From contig NZ_CP114783.1 of assembly GCF_027359595.1 (NCBI RefSeq), positions 1,674,001 through 1,738,000 of the forward strand: DNA of 64,000 nt. The letters run 5' to 3'. Under the pieces are notes generated by a model. It was not told the DNA's origin and ran no database searches. It was given only the letters and a program-made list of their open reading frames with translations. A program made the translations under genes and the position numbers. Of this stretch, positions 1 through 9,243 are shown piece after piece. How positions within the stretch are numbered: the first letter of the stretch is position 1; each line of letters opens with the position of its first letter. This DNA is from Prochlorococcus marinus str. MIT 0912 (GTDB lineage Bacteria > Cyanobacteriota > Cyanobacteriia > PCC-6307 > Cyanobiaceae).

Positions 1-2
1 GA

Positions 3-1187
3 GGTGTAGAAGGACACAGGTCAGAGCTTTATGCAGTAAGAGTTGCAAAGGCTCATGCCGCTTTATGTGGTAGAGATTCTGTGGACGCAGAAGATTTAAA
101 AGCGGCAGTCAGACTCGTAATAGCTCCGAGGGCAATGCAAATGCCTTCAGAAGAGGAAATGGAGCCCCCAGCGCCTGAAGATCAGCAGCCGCCACCTCCG
201 CCTCCAGAAGACTCTGAAGACAAAGATGAACAAGAAGAAGATCAAGAAGAAGAGCAGGAAGAGGAGCAAGATGAAGAGTCCTCTCCTCCTATTCCAGAGG
301 AATTTATGCTGGATCCAGAAGCATGTGCTGTTGATCCTGATTTGTTGTTGTTTTCATCGACTAAATCTAAGAGTGGAAATAGTGGAAGTCGATCAGCTGT
401 TTTAAGCGATAATCGAGGGAGATACGTAAAACCAATTCTTCCAAGAGGTCCTGTTAGAAGGATTGCAGTTGATGCAACTCTGAGAGCTGCGGCTCCTTAT
501 CAGAAAGCCAGAAGGGAAAGAGAACCAAATAGAAAAGTCATAGTTGAGGAAGGGGATTTGCGAGCGAAATTATTGCAGCGGAAAGCAGGAGCATTAGTAA
601 TCTTCTTGGTTGATGCAAGTGGTTCAATGGCTCTTAATAGAATGCAAAGTGCAAAGGGAGCTGTTATTCGTTTGCTAACCGAAGCTTATGAAAACAGAGA
701 TGAAGTTTCTCTCATACCTTTTAGAGGGGATCAGGCAGAAGTTTTGCTTCCGCCAACAAGATCAATCACTGCGGCTAAGAGGAGACTTGAGGCAATGCCA
801 TGTGGCGGCGGATCTCCACTGGCACATGGTTTGACTCAAGCTGCAAGAGTAGGCGCAAATGCTTTAGCGACAGGTGATCTCGGTCAAGTGGTAGTAGTAG
901 CAATTACAGATGGTAGAGGAAACGTTCCATTGAGCACTTCATTAGGTCAACCAGTTCTTGAAGGAGAGACACCTCCTGACTTGAAGCAAGAAGTTCTTGA
1001 TGTTGCTTCGCGATATCGGTCACTAGGTATAAAATTGCTTGTAATTGATACAGAGAGAAAGTTTATTGCAAGCGGTATGGGTAAAGACTTGGCTGAGGCT
1101 TCTGGAGGTAAATATGTTCAATTACCTAAGGCAAGTGATCAGGCTATTGCTTCAATTGCAATGGATGCAATTAATAGTGTTAGCTGA
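3..1187 (+). CDS. chlD: Magnesium chelatase subunit D, 3' part (5' end outside window)
   Basis: ChlD works with ChlI and ChlH to insert Mg2+ into protoporphyrin IX, the first committed step of chlorophyll synthesis. The frame is open to the left edge of the window, so the GTG at 81 is an internal valine codon and the gene begins outside. The visible part holds the end of the AAA+ region (to about 140), an acidic and proline-rich linker with long Glu/Asp/Pro runs (about 150-300), and a C-terminal von Willebrand A domain with the metal-site motif DASGS (about 612-626) and a later TDGRGN. This AAA-linker-vWA order is diagnostic for ChlD. The next gene is convergent, 10 bp away, with no obvious terminator between them. 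Confidence 0.95.
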   Translation, partial: GVEGHRSELYAVRVAKAHAALCGRDSVDAEDLKAAVRLVIAPRAMQMPSEEEMEPPAPEDQQPPPPPPEDSEDKDEQEEDQEEEQEEEQDEESSPPIPEEFMLDPEACAVDPDLLLFSSTKSKSGNSGSRSAVLSDNRGRYVKPILPRGPVRRIAVDATLRAAAPYQKARREREPNRKVIVEEGDLRAKLLQRKAGALVIFLVDASGSMALNRMQSAKGAVIRLLTEAYENRDEVSLIPFRGDQAEVLLPPTRSITAAKRRLEAMPCGGGSPLAHGLTQAARVGANALATGDLGQVVVVAITDGRGNVPLSTSLGQPVLEGETPPDLKQEVLDVASRYRSLGIKLLVIDTERKFIASGMGKDLAEASGGKYVQLPKASDQAIASIAMDAINSVS

Positions 1188-1197
1188 ACTTAGTATT

Positions 1198-2043
1198 TTA
1201 AGGGTAAATATCATCGAACAATTTACTTAAACCTATTGTCACCCTTTTTAGAGCATTTATAAGTTCTTTGTCTTCCATAATATTTCCCATGTCTGAACTC
1301 ATTTGATCAATTTTCTTTGTTAGTGAACTAGATGTTGAGGCAAGTTCCTTAATATCTTTTAGAGTCTTCGGATTATCTAGACTTTCAAGAATATTATTTA
1401 AATGAAAAGAAGCTTTTGTTAGTTCGGAAATTATAGGTTTTGCTCTTACAAGTTCTGATTTAGATAACAAGACAAGTTCATCAAGATTGGCTTGAGTTCT
1501 ATCAAATTGTTTAATAGATTCTGATACTTTGTTTACGATTGCTTGCTTATCTGCTTCATCAATAATTCCATTTATACCCTCTGTCAAGCTTGATATACTA
1601 ACCATCTTTACGCCTTTGACCCTATCACCACTACACAAAATCCTTTTATTAGGACAATCTTTTTTAACTGTAATTAGTTCGTTTCTATTTAATGATTTAC
1701 CTAATGAGACTAATGATAATTGAGCATCTCCTCCAAGCATAGAGCTTGTAACTATTTTAGCAATTACAGGTTTTGGTAAGATCAGATTATCATTGTTTAA
1801 TTTGATTTTAGTTTCAACAGTATTTGGTGTGAAATTTATCTTTTGAACCGAGCCAACAATGATTCCTCGATAAGTAACTGGAGATAACTTTGCAAGACCA
1901 CTTGCATCTTTGAAGCTTGCAGATATCTCCCAGGTTTTAGAACCTAAACGAAAATCTCTTAACCAAAGCATTGCTCCAGAAAATACCACTAATCCACCTA
2001 AAAGTGAGAATCCAACAAATGCATCTCTTAAACTTCTACGCAT
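1198..2043 (-). CDS. MCE-domain (MlaD-like) substrate-binding protein of a lipid ABC transporter
   Basis: This 281-aa protein has one N-terminal membrane segment (about residues 8-27) followed by an MCE domain (about 36-115, containing TYRGIIVGSVQKI). A long, probably helical C-terminal tail follows (about 150-281). MCE proteins bind or channel lipids between membranes as part of Mla/TGD-type transporters. It lies 4 bp downstream of an ABC ATPase on the same strand, so the two are almost certainly co-transcribed. The matching MlaE-type permease is not in the window and is presumably encoded elsewhere. The substrate is not readable from the sequence; TGD-like phospholipid import is the inference from family knowledge. 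Confidence 0.85.
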   Translation of the reverse strand: MRRSLRDAFVGFSLLGGLVVFSGAMLWLRDFRLGSKTWEISASFKDASGLAKLSPVTYRGIIVGSVQKINFTPNTVETKIKLNNDNLILPKPVIAKIVTSSMLGGDAQLSLVSLGKSLNRNELITVKKDCPNKRILCSGDRVKGVKMVSISSLTEGINGIIDEADKQAIVNKVSESIKQFDRTQANLDELVLLSKSELVRAKPIISELTKASFHLNNILESLDNPKTLKDIKELASTSSSLTKKIDQMSSDMGNIMEDKELINALKRVTIGLSKLFDDIYP

Positions 2044-2047
2044 AAAT

Positions 2048-2833
2048 TTATGAGTCCTCAGGTTGCATTGGTCCTTGAAGATTACCTGTGCGAAATTGTT
2101 TTACATAGGAATTTTCACTTTGTTTAAATTGATCTATAGATCCATCCCATTTAAACTTTCCATCGTAAAGCAAAATAACTCTATTAGCTGTTCTTTCAAT
2201 TGTACTTGAAACGTGACTTACTACGATTGAACAGCCTTTAGCAGCATCAGTGGTTTTAATCATTAGATCTTCAATTCGAGTACAAGCTATTGGATCTAAA
2301 CCAGCAGTTGGTTCGTCATATAGAAGCAGTGGAATAGAGTCTTTCCCTGTATTGGAGTCACTAATTAATGCACGAGCAAAACTTACTCTTTTTTGCATTC
2401 CTCCACTAAGTTGATTTGGAAATTTTTCTGCTACATCATATAAACCTACTTTTTCTAAACAATTTATGACTTTTTTATGAATAATCTCTTCAGAAAAAAT
2501 TTTTTGCTTTTCAAGCAAAAAGCCTACATTTTCCCTAACAGTTAATGATGCTAATAATGCTGGGTTTTGAAAAACCAATCTCACATCGGGAGGGTTGTTT
2601 TGATCAAGCCTTAAATAATTTTGCTCAATACCTGATATTTGAAGACTTCCGTTAGTAGGTAAGAGCAATCCTGCTAGTAGGCGAAGTATTGTTGACTTGC
2701 CTGAGCCAGATGGACCAACAATTGCCAGTCTCTCTCCAGGACTCATGGACAGATTAACTTCATTGAGAACTTTATTTGATCCCAGTTCTACACTGAGATC
2801 TTTCATCAACATTACTTGAGTGTTTTTTGGCAC
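2048..2833 (-). CDS. ABC transporter ATP-binding protein, MlaF/Ttg2A type
   Basis: This 261-aa ATPase probably powers the MCE-type lipid transporter whose binding subunit follows it. Walker A GPSGSGKST is at about residues 40-48, the signature LSGGMQKR at about 142-149, and Walker B LLLYDEPTAGLD at about 169-180, with the switch histidine in VVSHVSS after it. The start is GTG, chosen because AGGAGAG lies just upstream of it and the N-terminus fits the family. The gene heads a two-gene minus-strand unit and is divergent from the YvcK-like gene, with about 118 bp of shared upstream DNA. Confidence 0.9.
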   Translation of the reverse strand: MPKNTQVMLMKDLSVELGSNKVLNEVNLSMSPGERLAIVGPSGSGKSTILRLLAGLLLPTNGSLQISGIEQNYLRLDQNNPPDVRLVFQNPALLASLTVRENVGFLLEKQKIFSEEIIHKKVINCLEKVGLYDVAEKFPNQLSGGMQKRVSFARALISDSNTGKDSIPLLLYDEPTAGLDPIACTRIEDLMIKTTDAAKGCSIVVSHVSSTIERTANRVILLYDGKFKWDGSIDQFKQSENSYVKQFRTGNLQGPMQPEDS

Positions 2834-2951
2834 ACTCTCTCCTAAGGTTTGTTTACCTATCTCATTTTGTATGAGATATGTGAATTGGGAAGTTTAATTA
2901 GAGTTTTTATGAATTAATTATTTAGGTCTTTTTGTTGAAATCTTCTCTAAC

Positions 2952-4358
2952 TTGAATCCATTGAACAAAAGAAGGAAAAGAAAATTAAAAAGATCTACTT
3001 TGCGTAAAAGCTTTTTCGCTAGTTTGTCTTTTCAGCTTTACTCACGCTTTAAAAGAGCTATTAGATGGCTTTTGCCAGGACTAGTAGTCAAAAGGTGGAT
3101 GATGACATCTGGAATGGGCTTGTTAATTGCTTTGATTGGAGCGTCGATTTGGGCTGATCTTCGCCCAATATATTGGGTCGTTGAAATACTTTTTTGGTTT
3201 TTAGGATTCATAACTACTTTTATACCAAGAACTATTTCTGGACCAATAGTCTTTTTGATAGGGATATCTCTTTTGGTTTGGGGGCAAGGGAGAAGTTTTG
3301 AATCTATTAAGCAGGCCTTAGGATCAAAAAAAGATACTTTTTTAGTCGATGCATTAAGAGCTAAACAAAAATTAAATAGAGGTCCAAATATTGTTGCTGT
3401 TGGTGGGGGAACAGGTTTATCGTCTTTGTTAAAAGGCTTAAAAAGATACAGCAGTAGAATTACAGCAATAGTTACTGTCGCTGATGATGGAGGAAGTAGT
3501 GGCGTTCTTAGAAGAGAATTGGGAGTTCAGCCTCCTGGAGATATAAGAAATTGTTTGGCAGCTTTAGCAACGGAAGAGCCACTAATAAAAGGTCTTTTTC
3601 AATATCGCTTCCCCTCAGGAAGTGGACTGGAGGGACATAGTTTTGGGAACCTTTTCCTTTCCGCATTAACAGCCATAACTGGAAGCTTAGAGACTGCGAT
3701 TACTGCATCTAGTAAAGTCCTGGCTGTTCAGGGGCAAGTTGTACCAGCTACTAATGTAGATGTTCGATTGTGGGCGGAGCTTGAAAATGGTGAACGAATT
3801 GATGGAGAATCAGCTATTGGAAAGGCTCACCTGCCAATCATAAGAATCGGTTGTTTCCCTTCTCGACCGCCCGCTTTACCCAGAGCTCTGGAAGCGATCA
3901 GAAATGCAGAAATAATTTTAATAGGGCCTGGCAGCCTTTACACTTCAATTCTTCCAAACCTACTTGTACCTGAAATAGTCGAAGCAATCGAGAGGAGCAA
4001 GGCCCCAAAACTTTACATATGTAATTTAATGACCCAACCAGGTGAAACTGATGGGCTTGACGTTACTGGTCATGTGAGAGCTATAGAAGCGCAATTGGCA
4101 TCTCGAGGGATTACTAGGAAAATATTTAGTTCAATACTTGCTCAAGATGAATTAGCCTCTTCACCATTGGTTGATTACTACAAGTCACAAGGCGCTGAAC
4201 CGGTCAAATGCAATAAGATTGACCTTTTGTCTAGAGGCTATAAAGTTTATTTAGCATCACTTCAGGGTTCAAAGACCACTCCAACTTTGAGGCACGATCC
4301 TAGGAGTCTCGCTTTGGCAATAATGAGATTTTATAGAAGATACAAAAAAGGTAAATAA
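2952..4358 (+). CDS. YvcK/CofD-like protein (UPF0052) with N-terminal membrane segments
   Basis: YvcK-family proteins bind UDP-GlcNAc and influence central carbon use and cell-wall metabolism in other bacteria; the cyanobacterial role is not settled. The 468-aa protein has a basic N-terminus, two or three hydrophobic segments (about residues 50-115), then the conserved domain beginning AVGGGTGLSSLLKGLK with VTVADDGGSSGVLRRELG (about 150-195). The call rests on that glycine-rich motif pair. The predicted start is TTG and has no convincing ribosome-binding site, so the true start could be further in. It converges with ndhJ, 2 bp away. Confidence 0.85.
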   Translation: MNPLNKRRKRKLKRSTLRKSFFASLSFQLYSRFKRAIRWLLPGLVVKRWMMTSGMGLLIALIGASIWADLRPIYWVVEILFWFLGFITTFIPRTISGPIVFLIGISLLVWGQGRSFESIKQALGSKKDTFLVDALRAKQKLNRGPNIVAVGGGTGLSSLLKGLKRYSSRITAIVTVADDGGSSGVLRRELGVQPPGDIRNCLAALATEEPLIKGLFQYRFPSGSGLEGHSFGNLFLSALTAITGSLETAITASSKVLAVQGQVVPATNVDVRLWAELENGERIDGESAIGKAHLPIIRIGCFPSRPPALPRALEAIRNAEIILIGPGSLYTSILPNLLVPEIVEAIERSKAPKLYICNLMTQPGETDGLDVTGHVRAIEAQLASRGITRKIFSSILAQDELASSPLVDYYKSQGAEPVKCNKIDLLSRGYKVYLASLQGSKTTPTLRHDPRSLALAIMRFYRRYKKGK

Positions 4359-4360
4359 AT

Positions 4361-4882
4361 TCAGTATGCATCTTGCATTTCATAGAAATCTGGCTGAACA
4401 TAGTCTTTCCTAAGTGGCCATCCTTTCCAATCTTCCGGCATTAAAAGTCTTTTAGGATGAGGGTGCCCTTTGAAAATAACACCATACATATCGAATGTTT
4501 CTCTTTCTTGCCAATCTGCTCCTCTGAAAAGACTATATAAACTTGGAACAGTTAAATCTCCTTCTCGATCTAGGAATACTTTTATTCTTACTTCTCTGGG
4601 AGAAATATCTTTTTTAAATTCACTCATCTCTATTAAATTGTAAAAACAAACAATATTTAAACCAGGACCTTCATCGTATCCACCTTGGCATTGCAGATAA
4701 TTAAATCCATCATTTTTCAACGCTTCAACAACTGATAAAAGATTAGTAGGCGAAATTTTGATAACTTCGACTCCTAAATGGTCATTTGGTAGAGGAACAT
4801 TTTCAAATCCATTTTTTGATAACCAATCACTTATTGGACCTGAGATTTTTTCTTCAACTACAATTTTTGATTGATCTGTCAT
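4361..4882 (-). CDS. ndhJ: NAD(P)H-quinone oxidoreductase subunit J
   Basis: NdhJ is a peripheral-arm subunit of thylakoid NDH-1, which serves respiration, cyclic electron flow and CO2 uptake. It corresponds to complex I NuoC (30-kDa). The 173-aa sequence carries the family signature around [14 protein letters not shown] and [27 protein letters not shown] (about residues 95-155). Length is as expected. It is the last gene of ndhC-ndhK-ndhJ, with a 17-bp gap after ndhK. Confidence 0.96.
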   Translation of the reverse strand: MTDQSKIVVEEKISGPISDWLSKNGFENVPLPNDHLGVEVIKISPTNLLSVVEALKNDGFNYLQCQGGYDEGPGLNIVCFYNLIEMSEFKKDISPREVRIKVFLDREGDLTVPSLYSLFRGADWQERETFDMYGVIFKGHPHPKRLLMPEDWKGWPLRKDYVQPDFYEMQDAY

Positions 4883-4899
4883 TTTTTTATAAAAGATGC

Positions 4900-5649
4900 T
4901 TAATTACTTGAGAGTTCTTCAGATATTTGTTGAACCTCTTTAAAAGATTTATCAAATTCTTCAGATAAGGAGGGATTTAAAGCAATTAATTGGGTTTTCG
5001 CATTTAGATATTGTCCATTGACCTTGGATTCAACTCTCTTCATCTTGTGAGGGATAGTTAAATACCTATGAGTTTGAGTAATTTTTGATCTCTCAGAGAT
5101 TGACTCGTTTGCAACTTTTTTTCTTAATTTAATAACCGCATCAAAAATCGCTTCCGGTCTTGGAGGACATCCAGGAAGGTAAAGGTCAACAGGAATTAAT
5201 TTGTCAACACCTCTAACTGCCGTTGTTGAATCTGCACTGAACATGCCACCTGTAATAGTGCAAGCTCCCATAGCAATTACATATTTTGGGTCTGGCATTT
5301 GCTCATAAAGTCTTACAAGAGCAGGTGCCATTTTCATTGTGACAGTTCCAGCGACTATTAGCAGATCTGCTTGCCTAGGAGAACTTCTTGGTACTAAGCC
5401 AAATCTGTCAAAATCAAATCTAGATCCAATCAGAGCGGCAAATTCAATAAAACAACAAGCAGTTCCATAAAGAAGAGGCCACAAACTGCTTAATCTTGCC
5501 CAATTATGAAGATCTTCTAAGCTAGTCAGGATGATGTTTTCGCTTAAGTCATTAGTTACTGTAGGTGTTCCCACTGGTCCACAGGAAGCTTGTCTTAGGT
5601 TTCGAACGGCTTCAGAAGAGGGAGATTTTTTCAAGGAATTTAACTCCAT
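4900..5649 (-). CDS. ndhK: NAD(P)H-quinone oxidoreductase subunit K
   Basis: NdhK is the NuoB/PSST homologue that carries the terminal 4Fe-4S cluster N2 next to the quinone site. Cluster ligands are visible in the [10 protein letters not shown] motif, in the [12 protein letters not shown] region and in PGCPPRPEA. The 249-aa length fits the cyanobacterial subunit, with a longer, poorly conserved C-terminal tail (from about residue 190). Its ATG lies inside the 3' end of ndhC, overlapping by 10 bp, which suggests translational coupling within the ndhCKJ operon. Confidence 0.97.
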   Translation of the reverse strand: MELNSLKKSPSSEAVRNLRQASCGPVGTPTVTNDLSENIILTSLEDLHNWARLSSLWPLLYGTACCFIEFAALIGSRFDFDRFGLVPRSSPRQADLLIVAGTVTMKMAPALVRLYEQMPDPKYVIAMGACTITGGMFSADSTTAVRGVDKLIPVDLYLPGCPPRPEAIFDAVIKLRKKVANESISERSKITQTHRYLTIPHKMKRVESKVNGQYLNAKTQLIALNPSLSEEFDKSFKEVQQISEELSSN

Positions 5650-6002
5650 TCAAGGGCACCTTTTCGCCATGCATATGCTAATGCCACAACCAAGATCGTG
5701 ATAAAAACAAGAGCTTCTATAAATGCTAATAACCCTAGTTTGTGAAATGCAACTGCCCATGGGTAAAGGAACACGGTCTCAACGTCAAATATAACGAAAA
5801 CAAGAGCAAACATGTAGTAACGAATATTAAATTGGATCCATGCTCCTCCAATGGGTTCCATCCCAGATTCATATGTAAGCTGCCTTTCTCCTGCTTTGCT
5901 TTTAGGAGATATGAGCTTATTTGTTGTAAGAGCGAGAATGGGAACTGCTCCAGAAATAAGAAGAAATCCTAAGAAATACTCATAACCCTGAAGGGAAAAC
6001 AT
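5640..6002 (-). CDS. ndhC: NAD(P)H-quinone oxidoreductase subunit 3
   Basis: NdhC is a small membrane-arm subunit of NDH-1, homologous to NuoA. The 120-aa protein has three hydrophobic segments and the conserved loop with [12 protein letters not shown] followed by [26 protein letters not shown]. It is the first gene of the ndhC-ndhK-ndhJ unit, and its promoter must lie in the roughly 100 bp shared with the divergent rubredoxin gene. Confidence 0.97.
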   Translation of the reverse strand: MFSLQGYEYFLGFLLISGAVPILALTTNKLISPKSKAGERQLTYESGMEPIGGAWIQFNIRYYMFALVFVIFDVETVFLYPWAVAFHKLGLLAFIEALVFITILVVALAYAWRKGALEWS

Positions 6003-6104
6003 GAATGAATTACTGATTTCAATATCATTCTGACAGCCATTTTCTAGATTTGTGCCATACAGTTGCTATGTGTGAAAGTGAAAACTGTGAGTGAAGACAC
6101 CAAA

Positions 6105-6512
6105 ATGAACTCAAATCCCTTGAGAGATTTGAGTTCTGATGAAAAACAAAATCAAGTTATTTCATTTGAATCAAAAAACTCAACTCAGGAATTTGATCCA
6201 AAATTCAATCGCTTCGAGTGTATGAGCTGTGGTTTTATTTATGATCCTGATGAGGGTATAAAAAAGCTAAATATTGAACCAGGGACAGCATTCTTAGACA
6301 TCGATAGAGAGGGTTTTAGATGTCCAGTCTGTCGAGTAGGATTCGGAGGATACAAGGATATTGGACCTAAATCAAAGCCAAGCGGATTTGAAGAAAACCT
6401 TACTTATGGCTTTGGATTTAATAAACTTCCTTCAGGCCAGAAAAATGTTCTTATTTTTGGGAGCCTTGCTTTAGCCGCTGCCTGTTTTCTTTCTCTTTAT
6501 TCTTTGAAATGA
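6105..6512 (+). CDS. rubA: Membrane-anchored rubredoxin (PSII-associated)
   Basis: This rubredoxin is a one-iron electron carrier needed for photosystem II assembly in oxygenic phototrophs. The iron site is formed by CMSCGFIYDPDEG and CPVCR; a C-terminal hydrophobic helix (LIFGSLALAAACFLSLYSL) anchors it to the thylakoid. An ATG start at 6105 gives 135 aa. In-frame GTG (6087) and TTG (6063) starts are also possible because the frame is open upstream. Its stop overlaps the ycf48 start (ATGA), and the order rubredoxin-ycf48-psbE-L-J matches the conserved cyanobacterial PSII assembly cluster. Confidence 0.93.
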   Translation: MNSNPLRDLSSDEKQNQVISFESKNSTQEFDPKFNRFECMSCGFIYDPDEGIKKLNIEPGTAFLDIDREGFRCPVCRVGFGGYKDIGPKSKPSGFEENLTYGFGFNKLPSGQKNVLIFGSLALAAACFLSLYSLK

Positions 6513-7525
6513 AACGTCTGTTTTCAAACTTCATTAATTTGACCCTTGTCTTAATAGTTGGAGTAGCTCTTAGTGGTTGTACAGTTAGCAATGCTTCCAT
6601 TGGCTCATCAAGTCCTTGGTCATTAATCGACCTTGATACTGAGGCAAATCCATTAGATATTGACTTCGTTGATGATAAAACAGGGTTTTTAGTTGGTACG
6701 AATAGGTTGATTCTGGAGACAAATGATGGAGGAATTACCTGGAAAGAACGAAATTTAGATATTCCAAGCGAAGGTAACTTTCGTTTGATCAGCGTTGATT
6801 TTAAAGGTCAAGAAGGTTGGATCGCAGGTCAACCAGGATTAATACTTCATACAACTGATGGAGGAAAAAATTGGACTCGTCTCGATTTGGGAAATAAGTT
6901 ACCAGGAGATCCATATTTGATAACAACAATTGATATGGATTCGGCTGAGCTTGCAACTACTGCTGGAGCAATCTATAAAACAACTGATGCTGGTACAAAT
7001 TGGGAAGCAATCGTTGTTGATACTTCAGGCTCTGGAGGCATAAGAGAATTAAGACGTAGAAATGATGGTGGCTATCTAAGTGTTAGTAGCCTTGGGAACT
7101 TCTTCTCTGTCCTAAGCCCTGGAGAGGAGATATGGATTCCTCATCAAAGAGCAAGCAGTAAGAGAGTTCAAAGTGTTGGTGAGCAGCCTAATGGTGATTT
7201 ATGGATGCTTTCTAGAGGAGCTGAAATCAGATTTAATGCAGATCCAGATGATATAGATTCCTGGTCAAAGCCCATAATCCCAATAGTCAATGGCTATAAC
7301 TATCAAGATCTTGTTTGGGATCCATCTAAGTCGATTTGGGCAGCGGGAGGGAATGGAACATTACTAGTAAGCAATGATGATGGAAAAACTTGGGGAAAAG
7401 ATCCGGTTGGTGAATCTGTTCCAACAAATTTCATCAGAATTTTATTTGTGGACGATTCTAATACTGACAGTCCAAAGGGATTCGTTTTTGGGGAAAGGGG
7501 CAAATTACTGCGTTGGCAGGGTTGA
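6509..7525 (+). CDS. ycf48: Photosystem II assembly factor Ycf48 (Hcf136)
   Basis: Ycf48 binds newly made D1 and the early PSII reaction-centre complexes on the lumenal side. The 338-aa protein has a lipoprotein signal peptide ending in the lipobox LSGC (about residues 20-23), then a seven-bladed propeller with repeated DGG.TW motifs (for example NDGGITWKE, TDGGKNWTR, NDDGKTWGK). Its start overlaps the rubredoxin stop by 4 bp. A 107-bp gap separates it from psbE, and transcription may continue through. Confidence 0.96.
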   Translation: MKRLFSNFINLTLVLIVGVALSGCTVSNASIGSSSPWSLIDLDTEANPLDIDFVDDKTGFLVGTNRLILETNDGGITWKERNLDIPSEGNFRLISVDFKGQEGWIAGQPGLILHTTDGGKNWTRLDLGNKLPGDPYLITTIDMDSAELATTAGAIYKTTDAGTNWEAIVVDTSGSGGIRELRRRNDGGYLSVSSLGNFFSVLSPGEEIWIPHQRASSKRVQSVGEQPNGDLWMLSRGAEIRFNADPDDIDSWSKPIIPIVNGYNYQDLVWDPSKSIWAAGGNGTLLVSNDDGKTWGKDPVGESVPTNFIRILFVDDSNTDSPKGFVFGERGKLLRWQG

Positions 7526-7632
7526 AATCGTTAATTTTTGATGATTTCCATGACTCTGTGTAACCACCTTGCAACAGAGATCGTTTCTTTTGATTTCGCT
7601 TGATAAGATCACTGAGCTGATTAAGTGAGGCT

Positions 7633-7881
7633 ATGGCTGCCGGCTCTACCGGGGAACGCCCGTTTTTTGAGATCATTACTAGTGTCCGCTATTGGATTAT
7701 CCATGCTGTGGCACTTCCTGCGATCTTCGTGGCAGGATTTTTATTTGTGTCTTCTGGGCTTGCCTACGACGCTTTTGGAACTCCTAGACCAGATACGTAT
7801 TTTCAGGCTGGAGAAAGCAAAGCTCCTGTTGTTGTTCAGCGCTTTGATTCGAAGGCTGAACTTGACACGCGTCTGAAATAA
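7633..7881 (+). CDS. psbE: Cytochrome b559 alpha subunit
   Basis: PsbE spans the thylakoid once and supplies one of the two axial histidines to the cytochrome b559 haem of PSII. The 82-aa sequence is full length. The haem-ligand region is [20 protein letters not shown], with His near residue 23, and the C-terminal tail is normal. The second histidine should come from PsbF, whose gene would be expected immediately downstream but is not there (see findings). The ATG is preceded by GTGAGG. Confidence 0.97.
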
Positions 7882-7910
7882 CCCAATTTCATCTGATTGC
7901 TTTTTTATCC

Positions 7911-8030
7911 ATGCAAGTCAATCCAAATCCAAATAAAGTTCCGGTTGAGTTAAACCGAACAAGTCTTTATCTTGGACTCTTACTTGTTTTTGTAATGGGA
8001 ATTCTTTTTTCCAGTTACTTCTTTAACTAA
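7911..8030 (+). CDS. psbL: Photosystem II protein L
   Basis: PsbL is a 39-aa single-helix PSII subunit at the dimer interface. The reading frame starts [20 protein letters not shown] and ends with the typical SSYFFN. It is complete and in the normal position before psbJ. It follows psbE by only 29 bp, whereas cyanobacterial clusters normally have psbF between the two. No alternative longer frame exists in the gap. Confidence 0.96.
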
Positions 8031-8041
8031 ATCTCTTTATC

Positions 8042-8239
8042 ATGAGCAAATTAAAAGGACCTGATGGACGAGTAGGAGATCGTCTGCCAGATGGTAGACC
8101 TGCTATCTCCTGGGAAAGACGGTGGACAGAGGGAGCACTTCCTTTATGGTTAGTAGCTACTGCTGGTGGGACAGCTGTAATTTTTGTTCTTGGTATTTTC
8201 TTCTACGGTTCATACACTGGTATTGGTAACGCTGGTTAG
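8042..8239 (+). CDS. psbJ: Photosystem II protein J
   Basis: PsbJ is a one-helix subunit that affects forward electron flow from QA and PSII assembly. The 65-aa product has the typical [23 protein letters not shown] helix near the C-terminus, after a hydrophilic N-terminal stretch of about 35 residues that is longer than the plastid form. It ends the cluster and is followed by a strong hairpin terminator about 40 bp downstream. Confidence 0.96.
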   Translation: MSKLKGPDGRVGDRLPDGRPAISWERRWTEGALPLWLVATAGGTAVIFVLGIFFYGSYTGIGNAG

Positions 8240-8278
8240 TTTTAACTAGAAAAATACTATTGATTTGAAATAACATTA

Positions 8279-8310
8279 AACCAACTGACATTCATTGTCG
8301 GTTGGTTTTT
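8279..8310. terminator. Bidirectional terminator between psbJ and mtnP
   Basis: A 12-bp stem (AACCAACTGACA pairing with TGTCGGTTGGTT, one G-U) closes a short ATTC-type loop and is followed by a T-run on the plus strand. It sits between the convergent psbJ and mtnP genes and touches the mtnP stop, so it probably serves both. Confidence 0.85.
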
Positions 8311-9243
8311 TTAATTCCAATATTTATCTGTAAATAATTTGACCTGGCTTTTAGTTTTATCTGATACATGCTCTTTTGAAGTGACTAGGGCATTTTTTAA
8401 TGCATTATGAGAAGAGCTTGAAGGCCTTAAGGATGAGATTCTTTTAGCAACAGCAGAAATTATTGATTTAGCAAAAGTTGCATTTTCCTGAAGATTTTCA
8501 ATGACCATTTCGACTGATACATTCTCGCAATTTTGATTCCAGCAATCATAATCAGTAACCATGGATAGGCTTGAGTAAGCGATTTCGGCTTCTTTTGCCA
8601 ATCTAGCTTCTGTATGGTTTGTCATACCTATTATTGAGCATCCCCAATCTCTATATAAATTTGATTCTGCTCTTGTAGAAAAGGCTGGCCCTTCCATAGC
8701 AAGATATGTGCCTCCAATATGCATTTTTTTCCCTTTGGTTAAAAGTTTTTCTATTTCTTGAGAAAGTATTTGAGAAAGTATTTCGCAAAAAGGATTTGCC
8801 ATGCTTATGTGAGCTACTACTCCATTGTTGAAAAAAGTCAATGGTCTTTGATGAGTTCGATCAATAAATTGATCAGGAATAACAATGTCGCAAGGTTTGA
8901 TATTTTCTTTTAACGATCCCACAGCTGATGCCGAAATTAACCATCTCACATTTAGAGAGCGCATAGCCCAAATATTTGCTTTGTATGGAATTTCGCTTGG
9001 GTTTAAAGTATGTTTCTCTCCGTGGCGAGCTAGAAAAACAATTTCTATTCCAAATAGATTGCCTATTAGTAACTTATTAGAAGGTTTTCCATAGGGAGTG
9101 TCTAAGCTTAACTCGACTATATTTTTAAGATTTTCAATTCTATATAGTCCGCTTCCTCCAATAATTCCTAATCTTCCTTTTTTGAAATCATAGGCATCTG
9201 ATTGTGTTCCAGAAATATTCAAAAAATCATGTTCAGTGATCAT
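8311..9243 (-). CDS. mtnP: S-methyl-5'-thioadenosine phosphorylase
   Basis: MtnP cleaves methylthioadenosine with phosphate to adenine and 5-methylthioribose-1-phosphate, starting methionine salvage. The 310-aa protein begins its domain with GIIGGSGLYRIENL (about residues 26-39) and shows the phosphate-site ARHGEKHTLNPSEIPYKAN and the purine/ribose-site MEGPAFSTRAE and GMTNHTEARLAKEAEI motifs. Length is slightly above the usual 290 or so because of a C-terminal tail. Its ATG lies inside the 5' end of the divergent SelD fusion, so the two starts overlap by 15 bp. Confidence 0.9.
   Translation of the reverse strand: MITEHDFLNISGTQSDAYDFKKGRLGIIGGSGLYRIENLKNIVELSLDTPYGKPSNKLLIGNLFGIEIVFLARHGEKHTLNPSEIPYKANIWAMRSLNVRWLISASAVGSLKENIKPCDIVIPDQFIDRTHQRPLTFFNNGVVAHISMANPFCEILSQILSQEIEKLLTKGKKMHIGGTYLAMEGPAFSTRAESNLYRDWGCSIIGMTNHTEARLAKEAEIAYSSLSMVTDYDCWNQNCENVSVEMVIENLQENATFAKSIISAVAKRISSLRPSSSSHNALKNALVTSKEHVSDKTKSQVKLFTDKYWN

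Noticed and set aside
7625-7876. Frame overlapping psbE in another phase
   Set aside because: psbE explains the region fully; the overlapping frame lacks any family match.
9202-9228. Nine extra codons before the SelD fusion start
   Set aside because: The FAD motif would be pushed inward and the codons overlap mtnP further; the ATG at 9229 fits the family.
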